A DNA stretch of 64,000 nt from Camellia lanceoleosa (taxonomy: Eukaryota; Streptophyta; Magnoliopsida; Ericales; Theaceae). The notes beneath the pieces are model-generated. The model was given only the letters and a program-made list of their open reading frames with translations, made no database searches and had not been told where the DNA came from. The stretch's first letter is position 1. Each line of letters opens with the position of its first letter. This document shows positions 22,087-33,600 of this stretch, piece by piece. A program made the translations under genes and the position numbers. The DNA is taken from NCBI GenBank assembly GCA_025200525.1, contig CM045762.1:86742717-86806716 (forward strand), written 5' to 3'.

Positions 22087-22600
22087 CTCAAAGAGAATGT
22101 GAAAATGACCGGAAGAGGGAAAAACGGGTGAGAATATGAAGAGTCAACAAAAAGTCAACCCCGAGAGGGCCGAAAATGGCCGGAAAAGCCGGAGTGCGGA
22201 AAAGGCACAAATATCGAGAAAAACTCGAGGGAAACAAGCCCCGAGTGGTGAAAATCAAGAAAGAAACACCAAAATGAAATTTCAATCGGTTCAAAACGTC
22301 CAAAACGCGAGGGTGAACACGAATCGAACGACAAAATCAAGGCTAGAACGCAAGAAAATGAGAGGATCGAAGGACGAAAACACCCTAGGAAGAGGGAGGA
22401 AGGATTTTCGAGCAAGGAGGAAGTAAGAAAATAGACCCGTGGAAAAATGTCAAAACTGCCCCGATACAGGAACATTTTGCCGGTCGGCCACATTCTTTGC
22501 CGGTCGGCAATATATTGTGCCGATGGAACTGTTTTATGGCCGATGGACGGCCGGTGATGCATTATGATGGCCGGTGGACAGCCGGTGGTCTCCCACAGTG
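22087..22600 (-). promoter_or_regulatory. Putative leader and promoter of the antisense PMD gene, with LTR-type motif cluster
   Basis: Upstream of the PMD ATG (22086) the minus strand has a pyrimidine-rich leader (22087-22440). From 22470 to 22600 comes a cluster of GCCGGTCGGCA, GGCCGATGGACGGCCGG and GGCCGGTGGACAGCCGG variants. TTCTTTGCCGGTCGGCA at about 22493 closely matches the LTR copy near 10562. A weak AT-rich core 'caatatattg' lies inside. Function is inferred from position only. Confidence 0.45.
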
Positions 22601-22679
22601 GTTTTTTAGCCTCCTACACCTTTCCTCGGGTTATATGAGTGGTCTAGAGCCTTCATTTCTTAAAACAGTGCAAAAAAGT

Positions 22680-23800
22680 GCATCTCCGACGCTCAACCGG
22701 CCTCCGTTTTGACCTCGGACCGTGTCTTCTATGCGTGGCACTTGAATTCGTGCAAGATGTATCCTTCTCGTATCCTTTTGGCTTTTACAAAACTCAAAAG
22801 TTGCCCCATGTGCATCGCATTTCAATCGCACTGTCTTGTGCAATGCATTTCAATCGCACTATCTTGTGCATTGCATTTCAATCGCATTGTCTTGTTCCCC
22901 CGGTCTGGCGAGACCTTAAACACGCACGACGGTCTGGCGAGACCTTAAACACGCCATGGTCTAGGAGACCTAAAATCCTTGGGAGGTGCAAGACCTTCAT
23001 TCGTGTTGTCTAACGCACCGTGCTGTTTTGAGCATTTCATTGCATTTGGCATGCATTCCATCGCGCGATCCTGCGCACCGCACTGTCTTGTCCACCACAT
23101 CTCAACTCATGCATTGTCCCAAAGTGGGTCCGGCGGGACCGAAAACACGCCACGGTCCGGCGAGACCATAACCCGCTCGTTTGCATTGTCATACATCTAA
23201 AGCCACGCGTCGCCGCGCATCAAATTTTCATGCATTGTCATGCATTTCAAGTAAAACTTGCGTTGTCGCGCACATCAACATCATGCATCATTTGCATTCC
23301 AAAAAACAAAAACATGCATTGTCATGCACACATTTTGCATCCCGGTCTAGGAGACCTTAAATCCTCTAAAGGTGCAATTCCTTTGGTGTTTGTCGTGCCC
23401 GAACGACTTTCGGTGGTCTGGTAAAGCCACCTGCCCGTGTGTGTGGTGAGTTCCTAGAAAACTAACTGGGACGGTGGAAACTAGAGTTCGAACGGCTTAT
23501 GCCTAGAACGCAAAGGTTCGGGAGTTCCGAGACTAAAGTCTGGTTTAAATACCCAGGGGTGTACCCTCGGCTTGAAATCTGTATGGAAGCCCCATAGGTT
23601 GAGGCAACATGTCTGCGCCTCAGCTCTGGATACTGAACCAACCTAGTATATCGCCCTATTGGTAAGATAGGGAAAGCTACAATCATAGCCGTTGCATCAT
23701 AGTGCATTGTCATGCATCCATTGTAAGTAGTGCATTGTCATGCATTACATGGTAAACATGCATTGTCATGCATTTCCATCGTAGTTTGCATGCATTCATT
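22680..23800 (+). repeat. TGCATT-rich interior with repeated 'ggtctggcgagacc' words
   Basis: Degenerate words such as 'tgcattgtcatgcat' and 'gcatttcaatcgca' recur many times. GGTCTGGCGAGACC, or the variants GGTCCGGCGAGACC and GGTCTAGGAGACC, appears near 22901, 22931, 22962, 23153 and 23343 and is nearly palindromic. No protein family is recognised in the open frames. Confidence 0.6.
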
Positions 23801-23809
23801 GCATCACCT

Positions 23810-24255
23810 CCAGCTATGGCTTACGCCTTTCCATGTTGAGCTTGGTCTGGTATGTGCCTTTACTTTTCATGTTAAAGCACAGTTCTGCATGTGTACGCGC
23901 CTATTCCACGCTGGTATGTTGGTTTGAGGGTTGCGGCACCTTTTCTGTGTTAGATGTGGCTCGTTTGTGTACATGCCTTTCCTAGGCAAGATTTGGTTTG
24001 GCCCGCGTGCCATATCCATTGTATCCATTTCCATCCCATTACATTGCATTGTAGATTGCATGCATTCACTGCATTACCTTCCATCTATGGCTTCCGCCTT
24101 TCCATGTTGAGCTTGGTCTGGTATGTGCCCATACTTCTCGTGTCAAAGCATAGTTCAGTAGACCGTTCTATGTTAGACGTGGCTCGTATGTGTACATGTC
24201 TTTCCTAGGCGAGATTTGGTTTGGCCCGCGTGCCATATCCATTGCCATTTTCCCA
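23810..24255 (+). repeat. Direct duplication, about 270-bp offset
   Basis: The block 'tatggctt.cgcctttccatgttgagcttggtctggtatgtgc' near 23814 recurs near 24084. The block 'aggc.agatttggtttggcccgcgtgccatatcc' near 23986 recurs near 24208. The copies differ by scattered substitutions and small indels. Confidence 0.75.
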
Positions 24256-25009
24256 GCATATCCATCGTAGATATTACATTGTAGTGTAAATTTTTGCATC
24301 CGGCATTAGGATCATCATTCTTTCCCCAGCGGGTTGTTTCCCCACTTATGTCATCCCCCCAATACTCGTTCTTGTGTTCATCTCCATTACTCATAGTTCA
24401 GTTGATCGTTCTATGGTAGATGGACTTGTCACCTCCATCAATCTATTTGACATTTGTGTGGTTTCGAACCGCTCATGATTGTATCATGATTCAATTGCTT
24501 TGCATGTAGTTCGCATTGTCTCAATTGCATTGCATTTTCATTTGCATTATTTATACATTGTTTTGTATATATTGCATATCATTTTGCATTCATTCTTGCA
24601 TTGTCATGCATGATTGCTAACAATATCATACCTGTTAAGTTGTTTTCTTTACAGGCACGATATTGTATGTCTGATTCATTTACCCTTTGGTGGAACGAGC
24701 CGAATCGAGCAGTATTGTATCCTCCGAGTGAGACGTCTTGAGAATTGCATAATTCTCTTACATCCTTTCTGCATTGTAGTGTAGTTTGGTGTATGCTAGC
24801 TTAAAACTGTTGCATGTATGCTTCATTACAGCTTTTCTTTGCATGATCATAAGTTATGCTCGGCTTCGTGCATTGTCTTGCATTTTGCCCCTGCCTTCGG
24901 GCGCATACCTTGTTTGTCTTGCATGTTTGTCTAAGTCTTCGGCCTAGTCAAAAATGGGTCGTCTTTGGGCTTTGACATTTACTCCCGTCATTGTTATGAC
25001 TTTCGAGTT

Positions 25010-25027
25010 CTGTCAAAGAGGGGCAAC
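25010..25027 (+). other. Polypurine tract of element C
   Basis: TCTGTCAAAGAGGGGCAAC directly precedes the 3' LTR start TGTAGACACC. The AAAGAGGGG core would prime plus-strand synthesis. Confidence 0.65.
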
Positions 25028-28000
25028 TGTAGACACCCCATTTTTTACCGTCCTCAAGACTTGGACGTCACCATTTGAACAGCCGGTGATCATCCATGTT
25101 TGTGTTCATTTGGAGTTCCCGGAGGTCTCGGCTACGCGCCTTACCTCAGGATCCCCAAACTCGACTGTTTAGTGTCTGGTTTTGCACCAAACACTTGTGC
25201 TTTGCCTTGGAGGGGCAGGGAATACCTTGTGAGGCATCCCCACACATCACCGGCCGTGGCTAGAGGCCACCGGCCAGGGTTTTATGCCATCGGCAATGTA
25301 TGTTGCCGGTCGGCATTCTTTGTTGCCGGTCGGCAGTCAATTTTGTCAAAATGGCATTTTTGAGCAGTCGACTACTGTTCATCTGCTTTTGCAGATATTT
25401 TAGCACAGCTGTCTTGCATTTGCTTCCCCTCCATACACGTGTATGGAGGGATGGCCCTCTTGTTAGCTTACCTTGTAAGCTTTACAAGATTGGCTCCTCT
25501 ATAAGAGGAGGCCCTCTCTCCCTTGTTCTAAAAGTTAGAGAAGTTGGAGAAGAGAGTGAGAAGACTCTGGTTTTAGGGTTTAAGTTAGGGTATCTAACCT
25601 ATATCTATATCTCTCCATCTCTTGCCATTGTGTGTGTTTTAGGCTTAGTTTTGTGCACAAACACCTACCATCACACCATCCTCTTGGAACTGAGGTTCTT
25701 GAGGCTTGTTTTTGGAGCTTTGAAGTTGGTTTGGAGCTCAAGGGGCTGCTGGTCCACCATTTTTGAAGGTAGTCTACAAGGGTAAGAAACTAGTCCTTTT
25801 TACCCCTCTTTTGCATTGTATTTTTGCCTATCGTAGAACTGATTTTGTGCTTAGTGTATAACATAAAAAAGTTCTATTTTTAGGCCCTCTAAATAGTTTG
25901 TTTAGAGTGTTTTGTGGTTTGGAGGTGTTTGACCCCTCTTAAGCCTTGAGAGGCCTCCATTATGTGCTATTTTGAGTGAGCTTCGGGACAGTAGGTGTTT
26001 GGGCCTCCTCACCACTGAAATCTTGAGGGATTTCAGTGGTGAGGATGGTGCTTTAAAGTCCCAAGAAGGAGAGGGCCACCCCCTCTCCTTGTTGTCCTTG
26101 AAAAGGGCACTTTTTGGCCTCTTGAGGGAGCACCATGTTTGAGTACTTGTTGATCATGCCATGACTATATTTTATGCTTATTATGCCATGATATAACATT
26201 GTTGTGTGTTGGTTTTGGTACACCATGTTAGTTTAACATACATGCCATGTAATGCCACTTTGATGCCTTAACATGTCTTAGGTTGTAAACCCTTATTCTA
26301 GCATGTTTTAGGCTTGGTCTGGTGAAGCTTTTGTGCTTATTTCACCATGTTTAAGGTCTGTCCATAGTTGTTTGGGTCGATCTTGGCATGCTTTGTGTGG
26401 CCCCTTTGCATTTTTGGTTTGTTGGCCTTAAGTGTGTAAGTGTGTAGCTTGCATTACTTGCTTCGGTTTAAGTGGTTTGGCACCATTTGTAACATCATTT
26501 CAGTCCCTAAGATATGCTTGTATGCTTGCTTTGGACACCTCTTTAATGCTTTGAAAGCTTATGTTGAACGCTTCATGTTTTGGCCATTGTGGCATGTTTT
26601 GCTATCTTGTTTAAATTGACTTGGCATCATTTTATAACATAATTTCAGAGCTTAGTTTGCATGCCATTAATCCATATTTGTCCATTTTAAATGTGTTTAA
26701 AAGTTGCTTCATTATGCTTAAGTCTTGAACCATGTATCTATGCATGTTTCCATGAACATTTGCCTTCATGTACTTAGCACATTTGGCCACTGTTTTAGGC
26801 GTATTTAGAGCTGCCTAAATCATGTTTAAGTCCATCCCTTCGTTGGTTGCATATGCTTCTTGTGTGTTGTAGCACATTGGTAAGTTGTTGCATATTGGAA
26901 CTTGCATGATTGAATGAAGTCACATGCTTGTTTGCATGCTTGGACATCCACATTGCATCTTGCATGCTTGTTGGTTAACATTGATGTTTCATGTCTTGTA
27001 TGCTTGTTAGCTTGTATGCTTATTTGCATTGCCATGGTTGCATACTAGTTAACATGCCTAGGATTGCATTGCATTAGCATGCGTGCTAGACCTCTTGAGA
27101 TGAGTATGATTGAGGTTGGGCCTCCTTGTGTGCTTATTTGGTTTGCATTCATTTGAAATTGAAGTTGCACACTTGATTCTTTGGGCCATCATGCATGGAA
27201 ATGCGTGATTGGTGGTCCGAGAATCGAAGCACATCCTCCTTTGAGTCCTTAACATGATAAGGAGTGTGATTGGTGCATAAATTGCTTGAATTGCATTGCC
27301 ATGCAAGGCTTTGTCCTCTGTTGCTGTCAAACAGGTTCTGCAGGAATTTCTTGCTGACCGACTGCACAAAGTGCCGGTCGGCAATCAATAGGTGGCCGAG
27401 GGACTCATCAATAGCCGATGACCACACCCCACTGCCGGTGGCAATTCTACTCAGCCGGTGGTGTCTTCCAATGTCCAGGGAAGCAATTCAGAGACTTTGG
27501 CAGCCTTCGTTGAAGGCGAGCGAGGAAAAGCAGAGATCTATGCATGGCAATGCGCTTCGAGCAGACCGAGCATGCATTGCATTGGGCACTCTTCAGGCGG
27601 TTCTTGTCTTTCTTAAGCAGTTAGTTTGGTTAACTAATTAAGTAATTTGTAATAATTAATTAGCTCGTAGTTAGTTAATTTGTATTATTTATTTGGTCCC
27701 TCCGGGCGAGGGCAAATCTGTAATAAGTGTGGGTGTGTGTATGTGCATGTCTTCCAACCCAACGTCTTTCTTCCCTTTTATTTACTAGCTTTCGATGGTT
27801 AGTTTAAGGCATGTTTAAATTAGCATACCTTATGCTATGCATGCTTGCATCCATACATTTGTCTCGCATGCACCGGGCTCAGCGCATCATGCTAACTGCA
27901 TTTGTACTTCAATTCCAAATTGAATACGTGCATCAATTGATTACATTTCACATGTCACGTTTAGGTTAGCCGAGCCTACTCTAATTGCATCCTGTATGTG

Positions 28001-28743
28001 TTGCATTAGTCAAACTTAACATGAACTAGGACCATGCATGTTTGCTAACTAGTTTACTGTTTTGGCACGGAGTACGATGTAAGTATTTTTGTGCTTTAGC
28101 ATATCGCATGTGTGTGAATGCTATCATGATAGCATGCTTACCATGTGGCTAGATGCTTATGTGATAAACTGTTTGAATGCCTGTGGGTGAAGGTTGGATT
28201 GTTTGAGTTGGAAAACTCGTTGAAATCCGTGTTTTAGCCTACTTGCGAGTAGCAAATTCCAAAATGTTTTTCAAAACAAATGGATATGCAATGCTTATTT
28301 CCAAATTAGGCAATCTAGTCTATACTTGTTTGCTGTGCGCATAACATAGTAATTCTAGGCTAATAACCGGAATAAGAACACATAATGTTTTCAAAATCGG
28401 ATATCACGGTTAGTAGAGGCCGGTCTTCGGATCGGGCGAGAGAGGGTGCTCATAGCTGACCTTCCCCAATCGTACCCAAGCTCCCGAGCCGAGACAACTT
28501 TGGTGATGACGGACACGTGGCCTTTGGCACCGAGTCAGGGTTTCCTAAATTTTCCCATTAAAAAATATTTAGGTGGCGACTCTGTATCTAGTAAAGCAGT
28601 CCATGTTTGGCACTTCTTTTCAAAAATCTGTTTTCTCAAAATGATTTGCTGGATTTGGACTCTTTGGTTCAGATTTAGAACCGCAAGCAAAAATCGAGTC
28701 CGAACTGTAGCGTGCAGCGAGGTTCCCCCACGGGCATGTTACA
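25028..28743 (+). repeat. Element C 3' LTR
   Basis: About 3716 bp, collinear with the 5' LTR over its whole length, ending GGGCATGTTACA and followed by the TSD copy CCTAT. In the first 150 bases I count about seven differences from the 5' LTR, mostly C/T or G/A. A local difference near 27511-27605, where several short deletions occur relative to 12760-12860, is the largest length change I noticed. Confidence 0.92.
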
Positions 28744-30301
28744 CCTATGGCTCACTCAGTTGAAAATACATGAGAAGAATTATCCTACACATGACCTAGA
28801 GCTAGCAGCAGTGATCTTTGCCTTGAAAATCTGGAGGCACTACCTTTATGGTGAGAGATTCGAGGTGTTCTCGGATCATAAAAGTCTGAAATATCTGTTT
28901 ACACAAAAAGACTTGAACTTGAGGCAGAGGAGGTGGATGGGGTTTATTGAGGATTACGACTTCGAGTTGCACTATCATCCGGGGAAGGCCAATGTTGTGG
29001 GCGATGCCCTTAGCAGGAAATCCATTAGTGATGTAGCTTGTATAGCCATCCGGGAGTGGGAGATGTTAGGTGCGCTTGGCGAGTTTGACTTGCTTCTGGG
29101 CGAATCCGTTGAGGCTGCGGTCTTGTTTTCTGTTATTGCTCAGCCTACACTTATGACTCGAGTGTTAGAGGCACAGAGAGGTGACCTTGAGGTAGAATCC
29201 CTCCGAGAGAAGATCTCTAGTGGGAAGGTTGAGAAGGGTTTGACGGTGTATCCCGACCAGAGTGTGAGATACCGAGACCGTCTGTTTGTGCCGGAGTCTT
29301 GCCGAGAGGAGGTACTCCGAGAGTTTCATTATTCACGCCTTGCGGTGCATCCGGGAGGCACTAAGATGTATCGTGATTTGGGGCGTCAGTTTTGGTGGAA
29401 GGGTATGAAGAGAGATGTGGCAGTTTTTGTGTCTAAGTGCCTTACTTGTCAACAAGTGAAGGCCGAACATCAGAGGCCAGTGGGTTTGTTACAACCCTTG
29501 CCTATTGCCGAGTGGAAGTGGGAGCATGTCACTATGGACTTCGTTGTAGGTCTTCCGAGGACTCAGCGGGGTAGTGATGCTATTTGGGTGGTTGTAGACC
29601 GGTTGACTAAGTCGGCATACTTCATTCCTATGCGCATGAGAGATTCGGTAGATCATCTTGCCGACTTGTATATTCGGGACATAGTGAGATTGCACGGGGT
29701 CCCAGTGGCGATTGTCTTAGATAGAGACCCTCGTTTTACTGTCAGGTTGTGGCAGAGTTTGCAGAGTGCCTTGGGTACTAAGTTGACCTTTAGTATGGCT
29801 TATCATCCTCAGACTGACGGGCAGTCTGAGCGTACTATTCAAATCCTTGAGGATATGCTTCGGGGTTGTGTCCTTGACTTTAGTGGGACATGGGAGAGGC
29901 ACTTGCCCTTGGTGGAGTTTGCCTACAACAACAGTTTCCAGTCTAGTATCGGTATGGCACCGTTTGAGGCCTTGTATGGCCGACCGTGTAGGTCTCCAGT
30001 TTGTTGGGCTGAGGTGGGTGATGCACCTTTGTTGGGTCCGGAGTTGGTGAGGGAAACGATGGGGAAAGTAGAGCTTATCCGTAGGAGGCTTGTTACAGCC
30101 CAGAGTCGTCAGAAATCTTATGCCGACCGTAGGAGGCGACCTTTGGTATTTGAGGTGGGTGATCATGTCTTTCTAAAGATATCACCTAGGCGGGGATTGA
30201 TGAGGTTTGGGAAGAGTGGGAAGTTGTCCCCTCGGTTTATTGGCCGTTTTGAGATCCTTGAGAGGATTGGCGAGGTTGCTTACCGTTTAGCTTTGCTGCC
30301 G
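28744..30301 (+). pseudogene. Element A RNase H C-terminal half and integrase
   Basis: After the duplicated CCTAT the pol frame resumes: [18 protein letters not shown] (second RNase H catalytic residue in LEL) and [12 protein letters not shown] (third). The integrase zinc-binding HHCC module follows (H in [13 protein letters not shown], then [11 protein letters not shown]). The DDE core is complete by inspection: [21 protein letters not shown] (the usual VSDRDPRF) and [13 protein letters not shown]-like segment, [11 protein letters not shown], comes before the end at TAG 30302-30304, a nonsense codon within the linker (LLP then stop). This is the most intact coding part of A, about 519 codons open. 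Confidence 0.92.
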
Positions 30302-30304
30302 TAG

Positions 30305-30547
30305 TTGTTTGAAGTTCATGGCGTGTTTCATGTGAGTATGCTTCAGAAGTATGAGCCAGATCCATCGCATGTATTGGATTGGACCGACTTAGAGGTTGAA
30401 GAGGATGCCTCGTATGAGGAGAGACCGGTTCGGGTTTTGGATAGGCGGGATCAAGTCTTCCGAGGCAAGACCATTCCCTTGGTAAAAGTCTTGTGGAAAC
30501 ATCACGAGGTGGAGAAGGCCACTTGGGAATGTGAGTTGGAGGTCTGA
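30305..30547 (+). pseudogene. Element A C-terminal chromodomain-like tail
   Basis: Same frame as the integrase after the stop at 30302-30304. It reads HGVFHVSMLQKYEPDPSHVL, then EERPVRVLDRRDQVFRGK, then VKVLWKHHEVEKATWECE, the arrangement typical of Del/Tekay chromoviruses whose tail is a chromodomain that guides integration to heterochromatin. It ends at TGA 30545-30547. Confidence 0.85.
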
Positions 30548-30963
30548 GAGAAATACCCGGATCTATTTGTGGATGTTTGAGTTTATGTTGTGTATTTTGT
30601 TGTATTAGTGGACCTTAAGAGTATTGAATATATCTAAGGTTGTAAAACATGGTATATGTTTTGGTTTAATGGAAGTTTAATGTAACATTGCATATGTTGA
30701 TTATATGGTAGAAATGGAAGTATATCATGAAAAATGAATATGATATGGAAATGGGAATCATGTATATTGTAAACTGTTGAAATGGAAAGGAAATGCATGT
30801 CAAGATGTATATGTTGTGAAATGCCTCTTGACAAGAGATGGAATGACCGGGATGGGTCGAGTTATTGAATGTTGAATGCAACATTGTTTAAAATGGAGAA
30901 AAACTTATTCTTTTGAAAACTTGCATTTAATTTCGGGGACGAAATTCTTTAAGGGGGGGAGGT
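30548..30963 (+). other. Element A 3' untranslated region and polypurine tract
   Basis: A non-coding AT-rich stretch that ends with 'tttcggggacgaaattcttt' and the PPT AAGGGGGGGAGGT (about 30951-30963) directly before the 3' LTR. This spelling is common in plant chromoviruses. Confidence 0.8.
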
Positions 30964-33155
30964 TATAGCGATCCCGAGTTTTACCCCTTGTTGTACAGTG
31001 ACCCGGACTTGGTTCCGTGGATGTTAGCAGTTGTTTATATCTTGTTTACATCCTTTCATACTTTGTATTTGAGTTATGGGTAGGTTTGTTACAGGTTGGT
31101 TGTGTTTGGGAACAAATGGTTGCTGTCCAGAATTTTGGTCCTTCGCTCGAGCGAGAAGTTCGTCGCTCGAGCGAGCTCTTTGTTTTGGATCTTTCGCTCG
31201 AGCCAGGGTTTGGTCACTCAAGCGCGAGTTGAGTTTTGTATCTGGTGGCTCGAGCGAGAGGTTCTTGGCTCGAGCTTGCGTCTGCGTCTGGTTCTGGACC
31301 TGAAGGGTGCAGTTTTTCGCTCGAGCGAGCTTTCCTTCGCTCGAGCGAGCGAGGTGTATGTTTTGAGTTTCCTCGCTCGAGCGAGCATTCTGTCGCTCGA
31401 GCGTGCTTCTGGGTTGCAGACCTGAAGCTTTGAGTTGTTGGCTCAAGTGAGACTTTTCTCCGCTCGAGCGAGTATTCCTTGTGTCTGGTCGCTCGAGCGA
31501 GCCTGTTATATATCAGATCGCAGCAGCGGATTAAACATCACTTTTTCATCTCTCCTTTTCTATCAAACCCTAGATCCGACTCTCTCTCTGTCTCTCTATA
31601 CTTGCCTTCTCTCTAAGGTTTGATCTATCTAGAGTGAGTTTCTACCCTTAGTCCTTTGTTAAAAAGATAGAGTGGGTTGAGTCGTTTTAATCTGAAAAAC
31701 TTGGGATTTGGAGCACGATGGTTTTTGATCTTCATCTCCGTTTGAGCTCAAACTTCGAGGTAGGGATATCCTACTCCTCCTTATGAGCTTTGTCTTTAAA
31801 TTTTGGCATTTGATATGATTGGAGGTTGTTGAGTAATTTTGAGAAAGTTTGGGCCTTTATGTAATTGTACAAAAGAATGGGTTTTACTTATATAAATCTA
31901 TATGCTTGTTTAGCATGGAGAAATGAGGTAAATGTTGGGTTATTGATAGAAATGGAACCTTGGGGTTGTTTTGTTAATTATGGGAAATGCCCTAATTACA
32001 TTGATAAATTAATTTGTAAAATTAATTTTGAGGAATGAGAAATTGAATTGAGAATGTTGAAATTGGGAATGTATGGGATTAAAGGGTGTAGTTGGATCAT
32101 TTATCACTCACCTAGTTAAAATGTTGATATTTTATCTATTTGGTGCATTTATTTTCTGTTTAGAAATAACTGCTTTGGGCTATCGGTGGAGGATAGTCTT
32201 GATTGTTGTAGACAATGCATGATGATTAGGCAAACTAAAACTAATCGATTGAGTACGCTAACAAATATAGCAGTTGGAAAAATACATTAACTTTTTGTAT
32301 TGGTTGATTATGTATATGATCTACGCTTATATACATGGTGTGCGTGGGAGGAGATAGGGGATGTACTCCACGGTTTAGGAGAAGATAGGGGATGGACCTC
32401 TAAACTGGATTTTGTTTGACATTGATACAGCACTACAATGTGTATCAAGTATGGATTATGGAAGTGTTTGAATTGATTTGATATAGCACTAAAATGTATA
32501 TCATTATCGATTGTGAAGTATGTAAGTGGTTTATGTGTTATTGATACAGCATCAAAATGTGTATCCATTATGAGCATCAAAAGTGTTTTAAGGATGAGTC
32601 ATAATCTCATTAAGTCATTTGGCTAGGTTCTGAGCCTTGTTTTCAAACTCAAAGTTGAAAAAGAAGTGGGAAATGAAATGTAACATGGACTTGAATGTCA
32701 TGAAACTGTAGTGTGTTATAAGTGGGAATATAAGTGTAGACCATCTATCGAATACTATTATTTTAATCATTGTTTATAGTTGGTTTAGTATATTTCTACT
32801 GGGCTGTGGCTCACCCTATATGGGACATCATTTTCAGGTGCAGGTAGCATGCCACCTCCAAGGACATAGCTTGGGAGGCTAGAGGCAGACATACCTTTTT
32901 GCTTGTTTTGCTTTCCTTTGATGTATTACATGTAAATTCGAGCCAAGGGCTTAATATGTGTATGAGTTAGTATTCATTACTTGTAACCAAGTGTTGACTT
33001 GGAAAGTTGTAAGCCCATAGGGCCTTTCCTTTTATTGTCAACATGTAATACCTTGGTGAGAACTACTCTGATAAATGGAAATATATTTATTTCTCTTGTA
33101 TTGTTGCATGTCTAGAATGATGGGTCTTATGTGTTTTTTTTTTTAGGGCGTTACA
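30964..33155 (+). repeat. Element A 3' LTR
   Basis: About 2192 bp from TATAGCGATCC to GGGCGTTACA. It contains the palindrome cluster at about 31140-31505 followed by TATATAT near 31507-31513. Relative to the 5' LTR it lacks 'tgatgtga' around 31078 and has two extra palindromes near 31318-31350 where the 5' LTR has an altered GC-rich segment. Confidence 0.9.
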
Positions 33156-33600
33156 AACATAGTAAGGGAGAAATAGACAAATAGACAAGTAGACAAAGAG
33201 AGAGAAAGAGAAGAGTGATGAGTGAGAGAGAGACAGGGAGAAAGAGAGAGAGAGAGATATATATATATATATATAGAGACAAAAACATATAGAAATAAAG
33301 AGAAAAGAGATGAGCGAGAGAGAGACACAGAAAAAGAGAGAGACATGGAGAGAAGAGAGATGTGCGAGAGAGATAGAGATAGATATAAAGATAAGAGAGA
33401 GAGAGAGAGATGAGCGAGAGAGACAAAGAGAGAAGACAGATGAGAGAGAGAAGAGAGATAGGCGAGAGACACAGAGAGAAAAGGAGAGAGAGAAACAGAC
33501 AGACAGAGAAAGAAGAGTGATGAGTGAAAGAGATAAAGAGAAGAGACAGAGAGAAATGAAGATGAAAAATGAATGAAAAGAGAAATGTTATATCAAAAGA
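33156..33600 (+). repeat. GA-rich tract of the CACTA right arm
   Basis: Long degenerate (GA)n with interspersed CAGA and ATAGA, plus (AT)n at about 33255-33275. It matches in style the GA-rich end of the left arm (4700-4860), which fits one tract split by element A. Ser/Leu-rich open frames on the minus strand are compositional. Confidence 0.8.

Larger units (their letters stand above)
10276..28743 (+). mobile_element. Element C: 18.5-kb non-autonomous Ogre/Tat-like gypsy retrotransposon
   Basis: The element begins TGTAGACACC and ends GGGCATGTTACA, flanked by a perfect 5-bp TSD CCTAT (10271-10275 and 28744-28748). It has long LTRs (10276-14003 and 25028-28743), a PBS unlike the tRNA-Met type, a gag remnant of the Ogre/Tat kind, an antisense multi-exon PMD gene, and long repeat-rich spacers. 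I find no protease, RT, RNase H or integrase in its 11 kb interior, so it must depend on a partner in trans. The site is inside the RNase H domain of element A. LTR mismatches I checked are mostly transitions. Confidence 0.92.
4862..33155 (+). mobile_element. Element A: Ty3/gypsy Del/Tekay-type chromovirus, split by element C
   Basis: Two related LTRs of about 2.2 kb (4862-7080 and 30964-33155) begin TATAGCGATCC and end GGGCGTTACA. Between them are a tRNA-Met-type PBS, a gag with zinc knuckles, protease, RT, RNase H, integrase and a chromodomain-like tail in that order, the Ty3/gypsy chromovirus layout. Coding is interrupted by stops and shifts, and by an 18.5 kb insertion at 10276-28743. Without that insertion A is about 9.8 kb. 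It lies inside the CACTA element, but the flanking 5-mers (AAAGT at 4857-4861 and AACAT at 33156-33160) do not form a clean TSD. Confidence 0.9.

Noticed and set aside
28712..28743. N-terminal codons of the 530-codon pol frame
   Set aside because: These bases are the end of element C's LTR. The element A coding part begins at 28744.
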